Positions 44,492-53,139 of a DNA stretch of 64,000 nucleotides are shown here, piece by piece (position 1 is the first letter of the stretch; the number at the start of each line of letters is the position of its first letter). A program made the position numbers and the translations under genes. The DNA comes from CAZMZW01 sp963802275 (lineage in GTDB: Bacteria > Chloroflexota > Anaerolineae > Anaerolineales > Anaerolineaceae), in NCBI GenBank assembly GCA_963802275.1, contig CAWDIB010000006.1, positions 62,001-126,000 on the forward strand, written 5' to 3'. Below the pieces are notes generated by a model. The model was not told the origin of the DNA. It did not search any database and worked only from the letters and a program-made list of their open reading frames with translations.

Positions 44492-45885
44492 ATGACAAAC
44501 AAACCCAAAGTCGGCATCCTGGCAATGGCATTGCTGGAGGATGATTACAACAAGACCGCGCACGTGCGTCCAATGGCACAAAAAGTGGCGGACAAGATCG
44601 CCGGCATCATCGGAAAATATGCGCAAACCGTTTGCCCGCCGCTGGTGGAGGAAGAACACCAGGCGGAAGCAGCGGCGCGCCATGTTCAATGCTGCTGGTG
44701 TGGACCTCATCGTAGCGGTGGAAATAGCCTACACCAAGGGCGATTGTCCCGATGCGCTGTTTCCTCAACACCACTGCGCCGGTGGTGGTCTGGAACACTC
44801 AGCAAATTGAATTCTTGCCGGAAGATGCCGATTTTGACCTGATCATGGTAAATTCTGGCATGGCAGGTGTACCGGAGATGACCTCCGGGCTGCTGCGTAT
44901 TGGTCGGCCTTTCTGGATGGTCACCTCACTGATGGATGACCCGGCCGGGCATGACAAGCTGGCCCAGTATATCCAGGCAGCCGGCATCATCCGGCGTCTG
45001 AATACTGCCCGCGTCGCCGTCTTCGGCCATGCTTTTGAGGGCATGACCGACCTGATGATCGATCAATTGAATTTCCGCCAGTATGTCGGCCCGGTCTGCT
45101 GGCCGGTGGAGCCGGAAAAGGTGGCGGTTGCCATGCAGCAGGTTAATGACAAGGAAGTCACGGCCCTGGTAAAGAAGGAAAGCGACCGTTACAAAATTGA
45201 TATCGCCGCCGAGCCAGTTGGAACGTTCCTGCCGACTGGCACTGGCACTGGAAAAGGTGACACGCGAAGGAAAATTTGACATGGTGGCATCCTTCGACCA
45301 GGTTTGGATGACTGACCCGCGCGTGGGCATCATCCCTTCCTACGGAACCGGCCGACTGTGCGAGTTGGGCATACCCACCTCCACTGAAGCGGATATCACC
45401 ACCGTGACGGCCATGCTCGATCTTGCAGGAATTGGCTGGCAAAGCCACCTTCCTTGAGAATTACGTGATCGATTTCAAGCGGGACGCCATCATCCTCTCG
45501 CACGACGGGCACGGCAACCCGGCCATGGCCGCCAAAGAAAGCGATGTGGCCATCAAGCACAGCATTTATTATGAGGGAGTGAACGGATTCGGTGCCGGGC
45601 TTGGAGTTTGCTTACGCTGCTGGTCCGGTGACCAACCTGGCCTGGTGCAGGTTGATCAGACGCTGGCGATTGATCGTATCTGAAGGAGAGTCAATCGCCA
45701 TCAAACCGCGGCCTGTGGCTGCGCCGCAAATGCTGTTCAAACCCAAGTCATTGCCGATCACGGATTGGTGCAATGCATGGTGCAAGGCAGGTTCACCGCA
45801 TCACCAGGCGCTGGCTTTCGGACATTTGAGCGAACCGATTAAGATTCTGGCCGCCATGCGCGGGTTTGATGTGGTCGAAGTTTAG
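44492..45885 (+). CDS. L-arabinose/L-fucose isomerase family protein (about five frameshifts)
   Basis: Pieces in successive frames assemble into one protein of about 460 residues: KVGILAMALLEDDYNKTAHV; AAGVDLIVAVEIAYTKGD; NTTAPVVVWNTQQIEFLP; VAVFGHAFEGMTDLMID; FDMVASFDQVWMTDPRVGI; GIPTSTEADITTVTAMLDL; DAIILSHDGHGNPAMA. This is the pattern of the arabinose/fucose isomerase fold, with the metal-site region near the C-terminus. It converts an aldose to a ketose. As read it cannot be translated whole. It lies between the kinase and DeoR genes. Confidence 0.75.
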
Positions 45886-45912
45886 GTCAATGCAATGATG
45901 ATGGAGGAATCC

Positions 45913-46707
45913 ATGAAAAACAATGGTCAATTACCCGGGGCGGCAGAACGCCGCTCGCAGATCGCCCAAATGGTCATGGAAAAGAACAAGGTGCTGGTGG
46001 CGGACCTGGTGGAAATGTTCAATGTCACAGAAACCTCCATCCGCCGCGACCTGACCATCCTGGAAAAAAACAGGCGCCTCAAGCGCGTCCATGGGGGAGC
46101 TATTCCGGTTCCGGGTAATTTCCGCACGGATTCCTACGCAGAAAAAGAGAAATTGCACATCCTTGAAAAAGAAAGCATCGGTGCCGCCGCTGCCGCCATG
46201 ATCCAGCCGGGAAACATCATCCTGCTTGATTCAGGAACAACCCCGCTGCAGGTGGTGCGGCATATTCCCCAATCTCTAAGGGTTGGCAACCTGATCACCC
46301 TGGTGACCAATTCCATCCCGGTGGCGGAAGAAGTGCTCACATGGCCTTCGCCCAACCTGAACATCCTCGGCGGGGTGTATCTCCCCGATTACCAGGCGAC
46401 CATCGGGCCGCAGACCATCAGCCAATTGCATGAGCTCACCGCCGACATCGCCTTTCTGGGCGCGGATGGGTTGACCATTCATGGTGGCTCGACTACGGCT
46501 AATGTACTGATGGCGGAAGTAGACCGCTTGATGGCGGAACAGTCACGTAAGGTGGTGCTCATAACCGATAGTTCCAAAATTGGCCGGATGGGGTTTGTGC
46601 CGGTCAAACCGGTCAATGCCTTTGATGTGATCATCACCGATGACAAAGCTCCGGCGGATTTTGTGCAGGCAGCTCGCTCCGCTGGGGTTGAGGTGCTGCT
46701 TGTCTGA
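45913..46707 (+). CDS. DeoR/GlpR-family transcription regulator
   Basis: An N-terminal DeoR helix-turn-helix (RRSQIAQMVMEKNKVLVADL, NVTETSIRRDLTILEKNRRLKRVHGG) and a C-terminal DeoRC domain that senses sugar phosphates (LLDSGTTPLQVVRHI, DIAFLGADGLTIHGG, ITDSSKIGRMGFVPV). The ATG at 45913 is preceded by GGAGG 5 bases upstream; an earlier ATG cluster at 45895 lacks one. It probably represses the surrounding sugar genes. The candidate operators AAACG[AC]AACAT[AG]A fit the TTTCG-type sites of this family. Confidence 0.9.
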   Translation: MKNNGQLPGAAERRSQIAQMVMEKNKVLVADLVEMFNVTETSIRRDLTILEKNRRLKRVHGGAIPVPGNFRTDSYAEKEKLHILEKESIGAAAAAMIQPGNIILLDSGTTPLQVVRHIPQSLRVGNLITLVTNSIPVAEEVLTWPSPNLNILGGVYLPDYQATIGPQTISQLHELTADIAFLGADGLTIHGGSTTANVLMAEVDRLMAEQSRKVVLITDSSKIGRMGFVPVKPVNAFDVIITDDKAPADFVQAARSAGVEVLLV

Positions 46708-46722
46708 ACGGGGGCTCGTTTA

Positions 46723-47442
46723 ATGTTCACCGGTTTTTCCATTGAACCGCCCTTTTTCGAGATAGGTCCCAAAGCCTATCTCTTTGGTGAAAAAGCACTG
46801 GATCTGGCACTACATGCCGAAGAGATCAGTGCGCGCTATGATGTCCGTATCATTCTTACCCCGCAATACACGGATATCTATCCCATCGCAAAGGCAACCC
46901 GAAACCTGCTGGTTTTCGCTCAGCACATGGACAGCCTGCCTGTTGGACGGGGAATCGGTTCGGTGCTGCCGGAAGCGGTTAAAGCCGCCGGTGCCAGGGG
47001 CGTACTGCTTAATCATGTGGAAAAGAGGTTGAACCAGGCACAGATACGGGAAACCATCCGGCGGGCGGATGAGGTGGGCTTGGCAAGCATGGTCTGTGCA
47101 GATACCCCGGAGGATGCAGCGTTAATGGCTGAATTACGGCCAAATATCGTCCTGGCTGAGAGCCCGCTGTTGATCGGCGAAGGGAAACGCAGCAGCGATG
47201 ACCAGGCAGAGATCGAACGCATCAATCACATGGTATGGGCGGTTGATGACCGCATCCGCGTGCTGCATGGCGCAGGCATCCGCGACGCGCAGGATGTGTA
47301 CCAGGTGGTGAAATGCGGCGCGCAGGGCAGCGGGTCAACCAGCGCTGTGGTGCTGGCAGAGAACCCGGCACAAGTTTTGGAGGAAATGATCAAAGCCATG
47401 CGAAAAGCATGGGATGAGATTCATCCGCACAAGGAGAATTAA
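46723..47442 (+). CDS. triosephosphate-isomerase-family protein, archaeal-like
   Basis: A TIM barrel of the triosephosphate isomerase superfamily. Lys in IGPKAYLFG, His in LLNHVEKRL and Glu in VLAESPLLIGEGKRS match the catalytic Lys-His-Glu set, and GSGSTSAVVLAENP is the phosphate loop. The LLNHVEKRL form and 239-residue length resemble archaeal-type enzymes and L-erythrulose-phosphate isomerases. It would interconvert a triose or tetrose phosphate released by the aldolase. It lies 15 bases after the DeoR gene. Confidence 0.85.
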   Translation: MFTGFSIEPPFFEIGPKAYLFGEKALDLALHAEEISARYDVRIILTPQYTDIYPIAKATRNLLVFAQHMDSLPVGRGIGSVLPEAVKAAGARGVLLNHVEKRLNQAQIRETIRRADEVGLASMVCADTPEDAALMAELRPNIVLAESPLLIGEGKRSSDDQAEIERINHMVWAVDDRIRVLHGAGIRDAQDVYQVVKCGAQGSGSTSAVVLAENPAQVLEEMIKAMRKAWDEIHPHKEN

Positions 47443-47447
47443 GGCTG

Positions 47448-47939
47448 ATGGTTTACACACAGGCGATCAAGGTTCAATCAAATTTAGTCCCCACATTCCA
47501 CGATGTGACCGGGGAAGCCAAAAAAGCATTACAAAAATCGGGGGTTAAAAATGGCATTATGGTGGTTTATTCACAACACACCACCTGCAGTGTCCTCATC
47601 CAGGAGGAATCGCATGATGAGACCTATCATGGCATTAAGAACATCATGCAGGACCTGTTGGATGCACTGCAGAAAATTGTCCCCACCTGCACTCATGAAG
47701 GCACATATTTACATCCAGGCCCCAGACATATTGAAGATGCTGTAAGCAGGAATGAATTGCCGTCATGGAGTTTGAATACTGACGCGCACGTCCGCTCGGT
47801 CCTCCTCGGGCGCTCTGAGTCCATCCCCATCAATAACGGTCAATTGGAATTGGGCGAATTCGGCCGCATCTATTTCGCCGATTTTGACCAGGTGAGAGCC
47901 AGGGAACGCACGGTACGCTTTCAGATTATCGGCGAATAA
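47448..47939 (+). CDS. YjbQ family protein (UPF0047)
   Basis: It carries the UPF0047 signatures SQHTTCSVLIQEES, CTHEGTYLHPGPRHIEDAV and NDGxxxLG-like INNGQLELGEFGRIYFADFD. Family members have weak thiamine-phosphate synthase activity and a conserved His-rich pocket; the true role is unknown. At 163 aa it is longer than the usual 130-140. It starts 5 bases after the TIM-barrel gene, so it ends the sugar operon and may be a pathway helper. Confidence 0.88.
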   Translation: MVYTQAIKVQSNLVPTFHDVTGEAKKALQKSGVKNGIMVVYSQHTTCSVLIQEESHDETYHGIKNIMQDLLDALQKIVPTCTHEGTYLHPGPRHIEDAVSRNELPSWSLNTDAHVRSVLLGRSESIPINNGQLELGEFGRIYFADFDQVRARERTVRFQIIGE

Positions 47940-47975
47940 AACCAGCAGCAAAGAGACAGTTTTTCAATAAGAATT

Positions 47976-48788
47976 TCAATTGGATTTTTGAGTAAACATA
48001 ATCAATAGCGAAAAAAGAATAAATCCCATCCCCGCCAATAAGGTAAAGTTGAGATTGGCAAAATCGACAAAACCCTGGTTGACAAGCGTACCGCCCATAT
48101 AGGAGGAATATTTGTAGGTTTGCGAGCTGAACTGTACCGGATTGTAAATACCTACTAAAAACAAGGTCAGGCCGGCAAGGAAAATGGTTGTAAGTTGTAA
48201 TTTTATTTTGCTGCTAAATTCCCGTGCCATCAGCCATGCGGTTCCAGCCCATAGGAATGCGGTGAGCCAGAGACCATAATACGCAATCGGCCATCCGTAA
48301 TCCCCTAAAGGACTGTTGGGTGAAAATAAAAGCATGCCGACCCAGGGCATGACCGGTGAAATGATTCCGACGAAGATTGAAAAAATCAACGCGGATTTTT
48401 GCAATGCGTTATAGCGTTGAGTAAATAATAGATAGATCAATCCACCCAGAATGCCAAGGCATCCGATCCAGTATTTGATCTGTGCAATAGTTGCCATCAA
48501 CGGACTGCGCAGGAAGAAAAACACGAAGGGAGCGATGATTAGGATCAATGCGCCCAGGACAGGCAGCCAGTGAAACATTTTAATATTCGGGCGAAATGTT
48601 CGCCCAAATCTGAACAGTGCAAAAGCGCCCGCCAGGGCGGCAAAGCCGTAAGCGATGGGCGCCATCAGGTCATTATCAAAGACCTGCCCATCTTGCAGCA
48701 AGGTCCAGAATTGCCAGGCGCCAATAAATACCAGCGCAAAGACCATTAATCCAAAAGCTTTTTGTGTTGATTCTTTGGTGTTTTCCAT
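47976..48788 (-). CDS. multi-pass membrane protein of unknown function
   Basis: About eight hydrophobic helices across 270 residues, without motifs I recognise. The ATG at 48788 has GAGAGGA as ribosome binding site; the frame is open four codons more. It converges on the YjbQ gene, so it is not part of the sugar operon. Confidence 0.6.
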   Translation of the reverse strand: MENTKESTQKAFGLMVFALVFIGAWQFWTLLQDGQVFDNDLMAPIAYGFAALAGAFALFRFGRTFRPNIKMFHWLPVLGALILIIAPFVFFFLRSPLMATIAQIKYWIGCLGILGGLIYLLFTQRYNALQKSALIFSIFVGIISPVMPWVGMLLFSPNSPLGDYGWPIAYYGLWLTAFLWAGTAWLMAREFSSKIKLQLTTIFLAGLTLFLVGIYNPVQFSSQTYKYSSYMGGTLVNQGFVDFANLNFTLLAGMGFILFSLLIMFTQKSN

Positions 48789-48980
48789 GATTCCTCTCAA
48801 TATTCATTGATGTTGAATATAACATTATTAACCATTCTTTACTGGCATGTCAATATATCCAGAGGATTACTCAATGACAGGTAGCGCCCCTCCGGCTCAG
48901 TTGGTTCCAGAAGCCAAACAGTAGCTCTCGGTTTGGTTTGAAAATTCGATACTCGTGAATTCCCTCTATTCATTCTACTA

Positions 48981-49018
48981 ACATTCGCGAGGAGCAACGC
49001 GACAAAGCGATCTCATCA
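48981..49018 (+). repeat. dispersed repeat, GCGAGGAGC...GCGATCTC type
   Basis: ATTCGCGAGGAGCAACGCGA followed by CAAAGCGATCTCATC. The best-preserved of six copies in the window (others at 9722, 27889, 28108, 50888 and a degenerate one near 27785). The stretch 48789-49120 holds no gene. Confidence 0.7.
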
Positions 49019-49088
49019 GAAAGTAAAAACTCACTTTCTGATTCAGCCGCCGCCATCGTCGGTGTCTGTTGTTGTTACACTCTGATTT

Positions 49089-49113
49089 GTAGGGCGGGAT
49101 TCACATCCCGCCC
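49089..49113 (+). repeat. GTAGGGCGGGAT palindromic repeat
   Basis: GGGCGGGATTCACATCCCGCCC is a perfect hairpin, related to the palindromes at 27841 and 28061. Confidence 0.6.
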
Positions 49114-49120
49114 ATATGAT

Positions 49121-49944
49121 TTACGTCCCCCAATCCCTCAGATAAAGAAAATCATACCCCACCGTGCGCTGGCTCAACTTCGCCACCGGCGGCATGATGC
49201 GCTTGAATTGATACCTGCGTATGCGCGCCGCCACCGCCTCCACGAACTTCTGTGCAAATCCCGCCTGCACGCATTCCTCCGGCGTGTAGCGTTCATCCAC
49301 CAGCAGGTACAGCAGCTGGTCCACCTCGGCATACGTGAATCCCAGTTCGCCCTCGTCCGTCTGCCCCGCCCACAGGTCGGCCGTCGGCGGCTTGTCAATG
49401 ATCACCTGCGGCACACCCAATGCTTTCGCCAGCTGGCGCAGCTGTGTCTTGTACAGGTCGCCCAGCGGATTGATTGCGCAGGCGGAATCCCCATACAAAG
49501 TGGAATAACCCAGCAGGATCTCGGTCTTGTTGCTGGTGCCCACCACCAGCCCGTTGAATACCGCCGACTGGTCATACAGCACGATCATGCGCATGCGTGC
49601 CAGCACGTTCCCCAGCCGCACTTGTCCATCTCTTTGTATTGCCGGATCAGCCCGTCCGCCATGTCGGTGATCGGGATGGTCGCGGATTGCACCCCCAGCG
49701 CATCGATCACCAGCTGGGCATGCTCCAGCGAATCCGCCGAGGAGGTCTTGTACGGCATGCGCACCGCCAGCACGTTTTCCGCCCCCAGCGCTTCAGCTGC
49801 CAGGTAGCACGACACCGCCGAATCCACCCCGCCGGAAAGACCCACCAGCGCCCGCTTCATTCCCACCCGCGTGATTTCGCGTGCGGATGAAGCCGGTCAG
49901 GATGCGCCGTACCAGTTCGGTATTAATGGTGTCAGATCTGCCAT
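49121..49944 (-). CDS. nadE: NAD synthetase, ammonia-type domain (about three frameshifts)
   Basis: It makes NAD from deamido-NAD, ATP and ammonia. The PP-loop ALVGLSGGVDSAVSCYLAAE, then VGTSNKTEILLGYSTLYGDSACAINPLGDLYK, are hallmark NadE blocks. Breaks lie near 49620 and 49885, and probably near 49930: the N-terminal INTELVRRILTGFIRT, the PP-loop part and the C-terminal part are in different frames. The gene begins 2 bases after the amidase gene stop, so the two subunits likely form a glutamine-dependent pair. Confidence 0.85.
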
Positions 49945-49945
49945 C

Positions 49946-50816
49946 TCATCTACCTGTGTTGTTCCTCGGCTGGCTCAGGATGCGGTTGAGTTCGCGCTGC
50001 ACCAGCGCAGTGCGTTCATCCCGCAACAGCGGCAGGCGCGCGCGGCTGCGGTGCAGTTGATCCAGGTCCAGGGTCGTCACGGTCAGTCCCTCTTCTTCGT
50101 AGGGTGCCTGGCACACCAGCTCCCCGTCCGGGTTGAAGATGGTCGAACCGCCCCAGAAGTGCAGCCCGTCCTCGTAACCCACCCGGTTGGCATGCACCAC
50201 AAAGGAGGTGTACAGGCCGGCATAGGCCTGGTTGATCGCTTCCACCCAGCGCGAGGTGCCCAGCTTGGCGTCTGCGCTGATGCCCCTGCCCGGCGAGGCC
50301 GAGCTGAACAGGAAGAGGTCCGCCCCATCCAGCCACAGCAGGTAGGGCGGCGAGGCGTGCCAGAAATCCTCGCAGATCAGCATGCCCATCCGCCCGAATC
50401 TTGTATCGAAGGCCTGCACCGCATCCCCCCAGGCAAAGAAGCGCCCCTCGTCGAACATGCCGTAGGTCGGCAGGTACACCTTGCGGTGCACATGCACGAT
50501 CTTGCCCTGCGAGAGGTACGCCGAGGAGATGAAAAAGCGGTTGCGCTCATCCTCCTCCGGGAAGCCGACCACCAGGTCCAGCTTCTGGCTGACCTTGAGC
50601 AGCTCCGCCAGCAGCGGGATCGCTTTCCGAAGCACGGCAGGCCACCGCCGGCACCAGGTCCTGCAATACGTAACCGGTTAATGAAAGTTCGGGGAAAACC
50701 AGCAGCTCTGCCCCCTGGGCCAGCGCATTCCCGGCCAGCTCCAAATGTTTGGCCAGGTTCTTTTCCGGGCAGCCCAGGCAGGTGTTGATTTGTGCCAGAC
50801 CAATGGTTAATTTCAT
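49946..50816 (-). CDS. nitrilase-family amidase, glutaminase partner of NadE (one frameshift)
   Basis: A carbon-nitrogen hydrolase with all three catalytic residues: Glu in LLVFPELSLTGY, Lys in HRKVYLPTYGMFDEGR and Cys in GMLICEDFWHASPP. ICEDxWH is typical of the glutaminase domain of glutamine-dependent NAD synthetases. The frame breaks near 50635, between the QDLVP and LRKAIPLLAELLKV parts. The start MKLTIGLAQIN at 50816 gives the normal N-terminus. It sits directly upstream of nadE and probably feeds it ammonia. Confidence 0.85.
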
Positions 50817-50887
50817 AATTACCTGAAATGGCTGCAATTATCATACCATAGCGATATATATTGCGAGCTGACCGTACCTTCACTTCT

Positions 50888-50928
50888 GTCATCGCGAGGA
50901 GGCTGCCAGCCGACGTGAGCATCTCCAA
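50888..50928 (+). repeat. dispersed repeat, GCGAGGAGGC...GCATCTCC type
   Basis: GTCATCGCGAGGAGGCTGCC followed by CGACGTGAGCATCTCC. A diverged member of the family at 48981. Confidence 0.6.
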
Positions 50929-51091
50929 TGCCAAAAACCAATTAATGATTCGGTTGTCGCCCTCACCATCATTTATGAAGCATCCAATCAATATTCTGCA
51001 AATATTTTTTTCTTGGCCGCTGATGGCTGCCGCTCAAGAAAATTGGTAAAAATTGCGATAATAATGAATGTAAAATTCGGGAAGGATTGCC

Positions 51092-51229
51092 ATGCGTATC
51101 TTAGGATTAGTCAACATCTTTTTAATCGAAACCGAAACAACTAAGAAGGGCATCTCGGGCAGAGCCAGCTCGACAAGTAAAAAAAAGCCAAACCTGCAAA
51201 GGCCGGTAATACAACTTCGTAAAAATTGA
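51092..51229 (+). CDS. small basic protein, possible (poly-A frameshift?)
   Basis: An ATG with GGAAGGA upstream opens 45 codons (begins MRILGLVNIFLIETETTKKG), ending in a Lys/Arg-rich tail. An 8-base A run at 51179-51186 may be miscounted: one more A would give the ending SKKKAKPAKAGNTTS, which looks more like a real basic tail. It lies 61 bases before the lysine-rich gene. No family known. Confidence 0.4.
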   Translation: MRILGLVNIFLIETETTKKGISGRASSTSKKKPNLQRPVIQLRKN

Positions 51230-51290
51230 TACCGGAAATACCAGAAAGTTCAAAAAACAGGAAGTAAAATATTTATAAAGGAGTTGACCA

Positions 51291-51413
51291 ATGGCAAAGA
51301 ACAAAGCCGGCAAGAAAACCGTAAAGAAAGCGGTAAAGAAGGAAATTAAAAAGGCAGTTAAGAAAGCGCTGAAGAAAGAATCCAAAAAGGCAGAGAAGAA
51401 GGCTGCCAGGTAA
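51291..51413 (+). CDS. 40-residue lysine/alanine-rich protein, histone-H1-tail-like
   Basis: ATG at 51291 with a perfect AAAGGAG ribosome binding site 8 bases upstream. The 40-residue product is 18 Lys and 9 Ala with a strict four-residue rhythm (KKAV-KKEI-KKAV-KKAL-KKES-KKAE). It would be an extremely basic helix, or disordered tail, binding DNA, RNA or ribosomes, like bacterial H1-type proteins. No homology can be claimed from composition alone. Confidence 0.65.
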   Translation: MAKNKAGKKTVKKAVKKEIKKAVKKALKKESKKAEKKAAR

Positions 51414-51450
51414 AATTAAGAAGACCCATAATTAATTTCACACTGATGGA

Positions 51451-51499
51451 GCTGGCGTCCTCGCCAGCGCATTAAATATAGCGCCGACGTCTCGTCGGC
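51451..51499 (+). repeat. pair of short palindromes
   Basis: GCTGGCG/CGCCAGC (51451-51468) and GCCGACG/CGTCGGC (51482-51499) are two adjacent hairpins in the gap after the lysine-rich gene. The first could act as a terminator but lacks a T tract. Confidence 0.5.
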
Positions 51500-51571
51500 G
51501 TTTGGTTACACTATAAACCCCCGTTTTTTATCACTTACACTGATAAAGCTGCCGCCCCCGCCAGTGCATGC

Positions 51572-51733
51572 TCATACTTTCAATCCCCGCTTTTTGATCT
51601 CCTCAAGGATTTTCCCATGCAACGGCCGGCATGTGCAACGCCTGGCATGTTCCAAATGCCATTCAATTCGCTGCTCCAGGGTCGCATTTTTAGGCATTTT
51701 GTGAGTTGAATGCCACTCCTTATTGATCTTCAT
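51572..51733 (-). CDS. 53-residue conserved-looking protein with CxC motif
   Basis: ATG at 51733, stop at 51572. The product reads MKINKEWHSTHKMPKNATL, then EQRIEWHLEHARRCTCRPLH and a basic tail. The WH-x(n)-MPKNATLEQRIEWHLEH arrangement with CTCRP looks like a genuine small conserved protein with His/Cys metal-site potential; I have a faint memory of similar short proteins but cannot name the family. The ribosome binding site is weak. It lies in an otherwise repeat-filled gap. Confidence 0.55.
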   Translation of the reverse strand: MKINKEWHSTHKMPKNATLEQRIEWHLEHARRCTCRPLHGKILEEIKKRGLKV

Positions 51734-51844
51734 CAGCTGCCCTTTTTAGATGATCTCGGATTTTCAATCTTCCGCTATTCGTTCCTGCAAAAACGAAAAA
51801 CTTCGTTTTGATTGGTTTCCAATCACCTGTCCGTTTTTGTCGAA

Positions 51845-51911
51845 GCGTTCTGCATGAGCAGAACGCGGAGATACCCGCGCCGGGCAGCCTCAGGATGCCC
51901 AGGCGCAGGGC
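51845..51911 (+). repeat. structured dispersed repeat, copy 2
   Basis: It matches 9790-9857: hairpin 51846-51865 (CGTTCTGC/GCAGAACG), the same GGAGATACCCGCG middle, a second hairpin 51882-51900 (GGGCA/TGCCC outer stem, CC/GG inner stem), then AGGCGCAGGGCA. The second hairpin differs in sequence from copy 1 but keeps length and pairing. Confidence 0.7.
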
Positions 51912-51949
51912 ATACGGACTGCGGCACTCCTCGCAAGTTTTCAGCCTTC

Positions 51950-53059
51950 TTACAGGTCAATGGTGAACTTGCCATCCTGGTAGACCAGTTGGTCGTCAAT
52001 GTGGATCTTCCCGCCCTGCTTCAGGTCGCAGATCATGTCCCAGTGGATATCGGATTTGTTGACGCCCAGCGTCTCGGCATAGCTCTTGCCCAATGCCAGG
52101 TGGAAGCTCCCGCCGATCTTTTCATCGAACAGGATGTTGCCTGTAGCGCGCGTGATGCCCTCGTTGGTGCCGATGGCGAACTCGCCCAGGAAGCGCGCCC
52201 CCTTGTCAATATCCAGCATTTTGTTCAGGTAAGCCTCGTTCTTTTCCGCTGTGGCGCGTACGCATTTGCCGTCCTTGAATTCCAGGCGCACCCCGCTCAC
52301 CTGTGAACCCTGGTACACGGTCGGATAGGTGAAGTGCACCTGGCCGTTGGCGGAATTCTCAATGGGAGAGGTAAATACTTCGCCGTCAGGCACATTAACC
52401 TCGCACGCGCAGCTCTTGAACGGGCGTCCATCGATGCGCAGGTGCAGGTCGGTGCCGGGTGCGGTGATGTGCACGCTCTTCTTGCCCTTCAGCCACTCCA
52501 CTAGTTTGCCCTGCTGGGCGGCCACCTTTTTCCAGTAGCCGACCGGGTCATTCATGTCCGGCATGCAGGCATTGAAGACAAAATCGCTGTAATCCTCCAG
52601 GCTCATTTCAGCGTCCTGTGCATAGGCGTTGGTCGGGTAAAGCGCCAGCACCCATTTCAGTTTGCCTTCCGTCTCGCGTTCCAGCATGCGCGTCACCACC
52701 CGCCCGCTTTCGGAAAAGAATTTTGCCACCTTGCCCGGGTCGAGCTGGGTCAGCTCGCGCGTGTTGGTTTCGCCCTGAATGCGGAAGCGTGCATCCACTG
52801 TTTCCATTAAGTCCATATAAGGCTGCATAATCCCGCGGAACTGTTCCGGCTGGGCGTAACGGATGACGTTGTAAAAATATCCCTCGGTATACGGTGAAAT
52901 GAACGGATAGGCGCCCAACTGCAGGCATTGCTTGAAGATTTCGTTCAGCAGCGGTTCCGAGCCGCTCTCACCGTGGATGAGCACCTTCTGCTTGGGCTTG
53001 ACTCCGATGGAGTAGTTCACCAGCAGGCTGGCCAGTTTTTCTGTGCGTTGATCAGTCAT
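51950..53059 (-). CDS. aminopeptidase, M29 family
   Basis: A cytoplasmic metallo-aminopeptidase of the thermophilic M29 type (AmpS/aminopeptidase T). Family blocks: KPKQKVLIHGESGSEPLL, FKSCACEVNVPDGEVFTSP, GARFLGEFAIGTNEGITRATGNILFDEKIGGSFHLALG (read in part) and NKSDIHWDMICDL. The Glu/His metal ligands of the C-terminal half are all in these blocks. At 369 aa it is slightly shorter than usual (about 410). It removes N-terminal residues from peptides. Confidence 0.92.
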   Translation of the reverse strand: MTDQRTEKLASLLVNYSIGVKPKQKVLIHGESGSEPLLNEIFKQCLQLGAYPFISPYTEGYFYNVIRYAQPEQFRGIMQPYMDLMETVDARFRIQGETNTRELTQLDPGKVAKFFSESGRVVTRMLERETEGKLKWVLALYPTNAYAQDAEMSLEDYSDFVFNACMPDMNDPVGYWKKVAAQQGKLVEWLKGKKSVHITAPGTDLHLRIDGRPFKSCACEVNVPDGEVFTSPIENSANGQVHFTYPTVYQGSQVSGVRLEFKDGKCVRATAEKNEAYLNKMLDIDKGARFLGEFAIGTNEGITRATGNILFDEKIGGSFHLALGKSYAETLGVNKSDIHWDMICDLKQGGKIHIDDQLVYQDGKFTIDL

Positions 53060-53139
53060 GTCTTCTTTTCTCCCATGTGTGAATTGATGCCGGATATTTT
53101 ATACTATATTCATCTCTACAGTGTGTCAGGAGGTGCGCC

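Noticed and set aside
51834..51945. Coding extension on the plus strand (51812-52306)
   Set aside because: It is antisense to the M29 aminopeptidase and covers the structured repeat.
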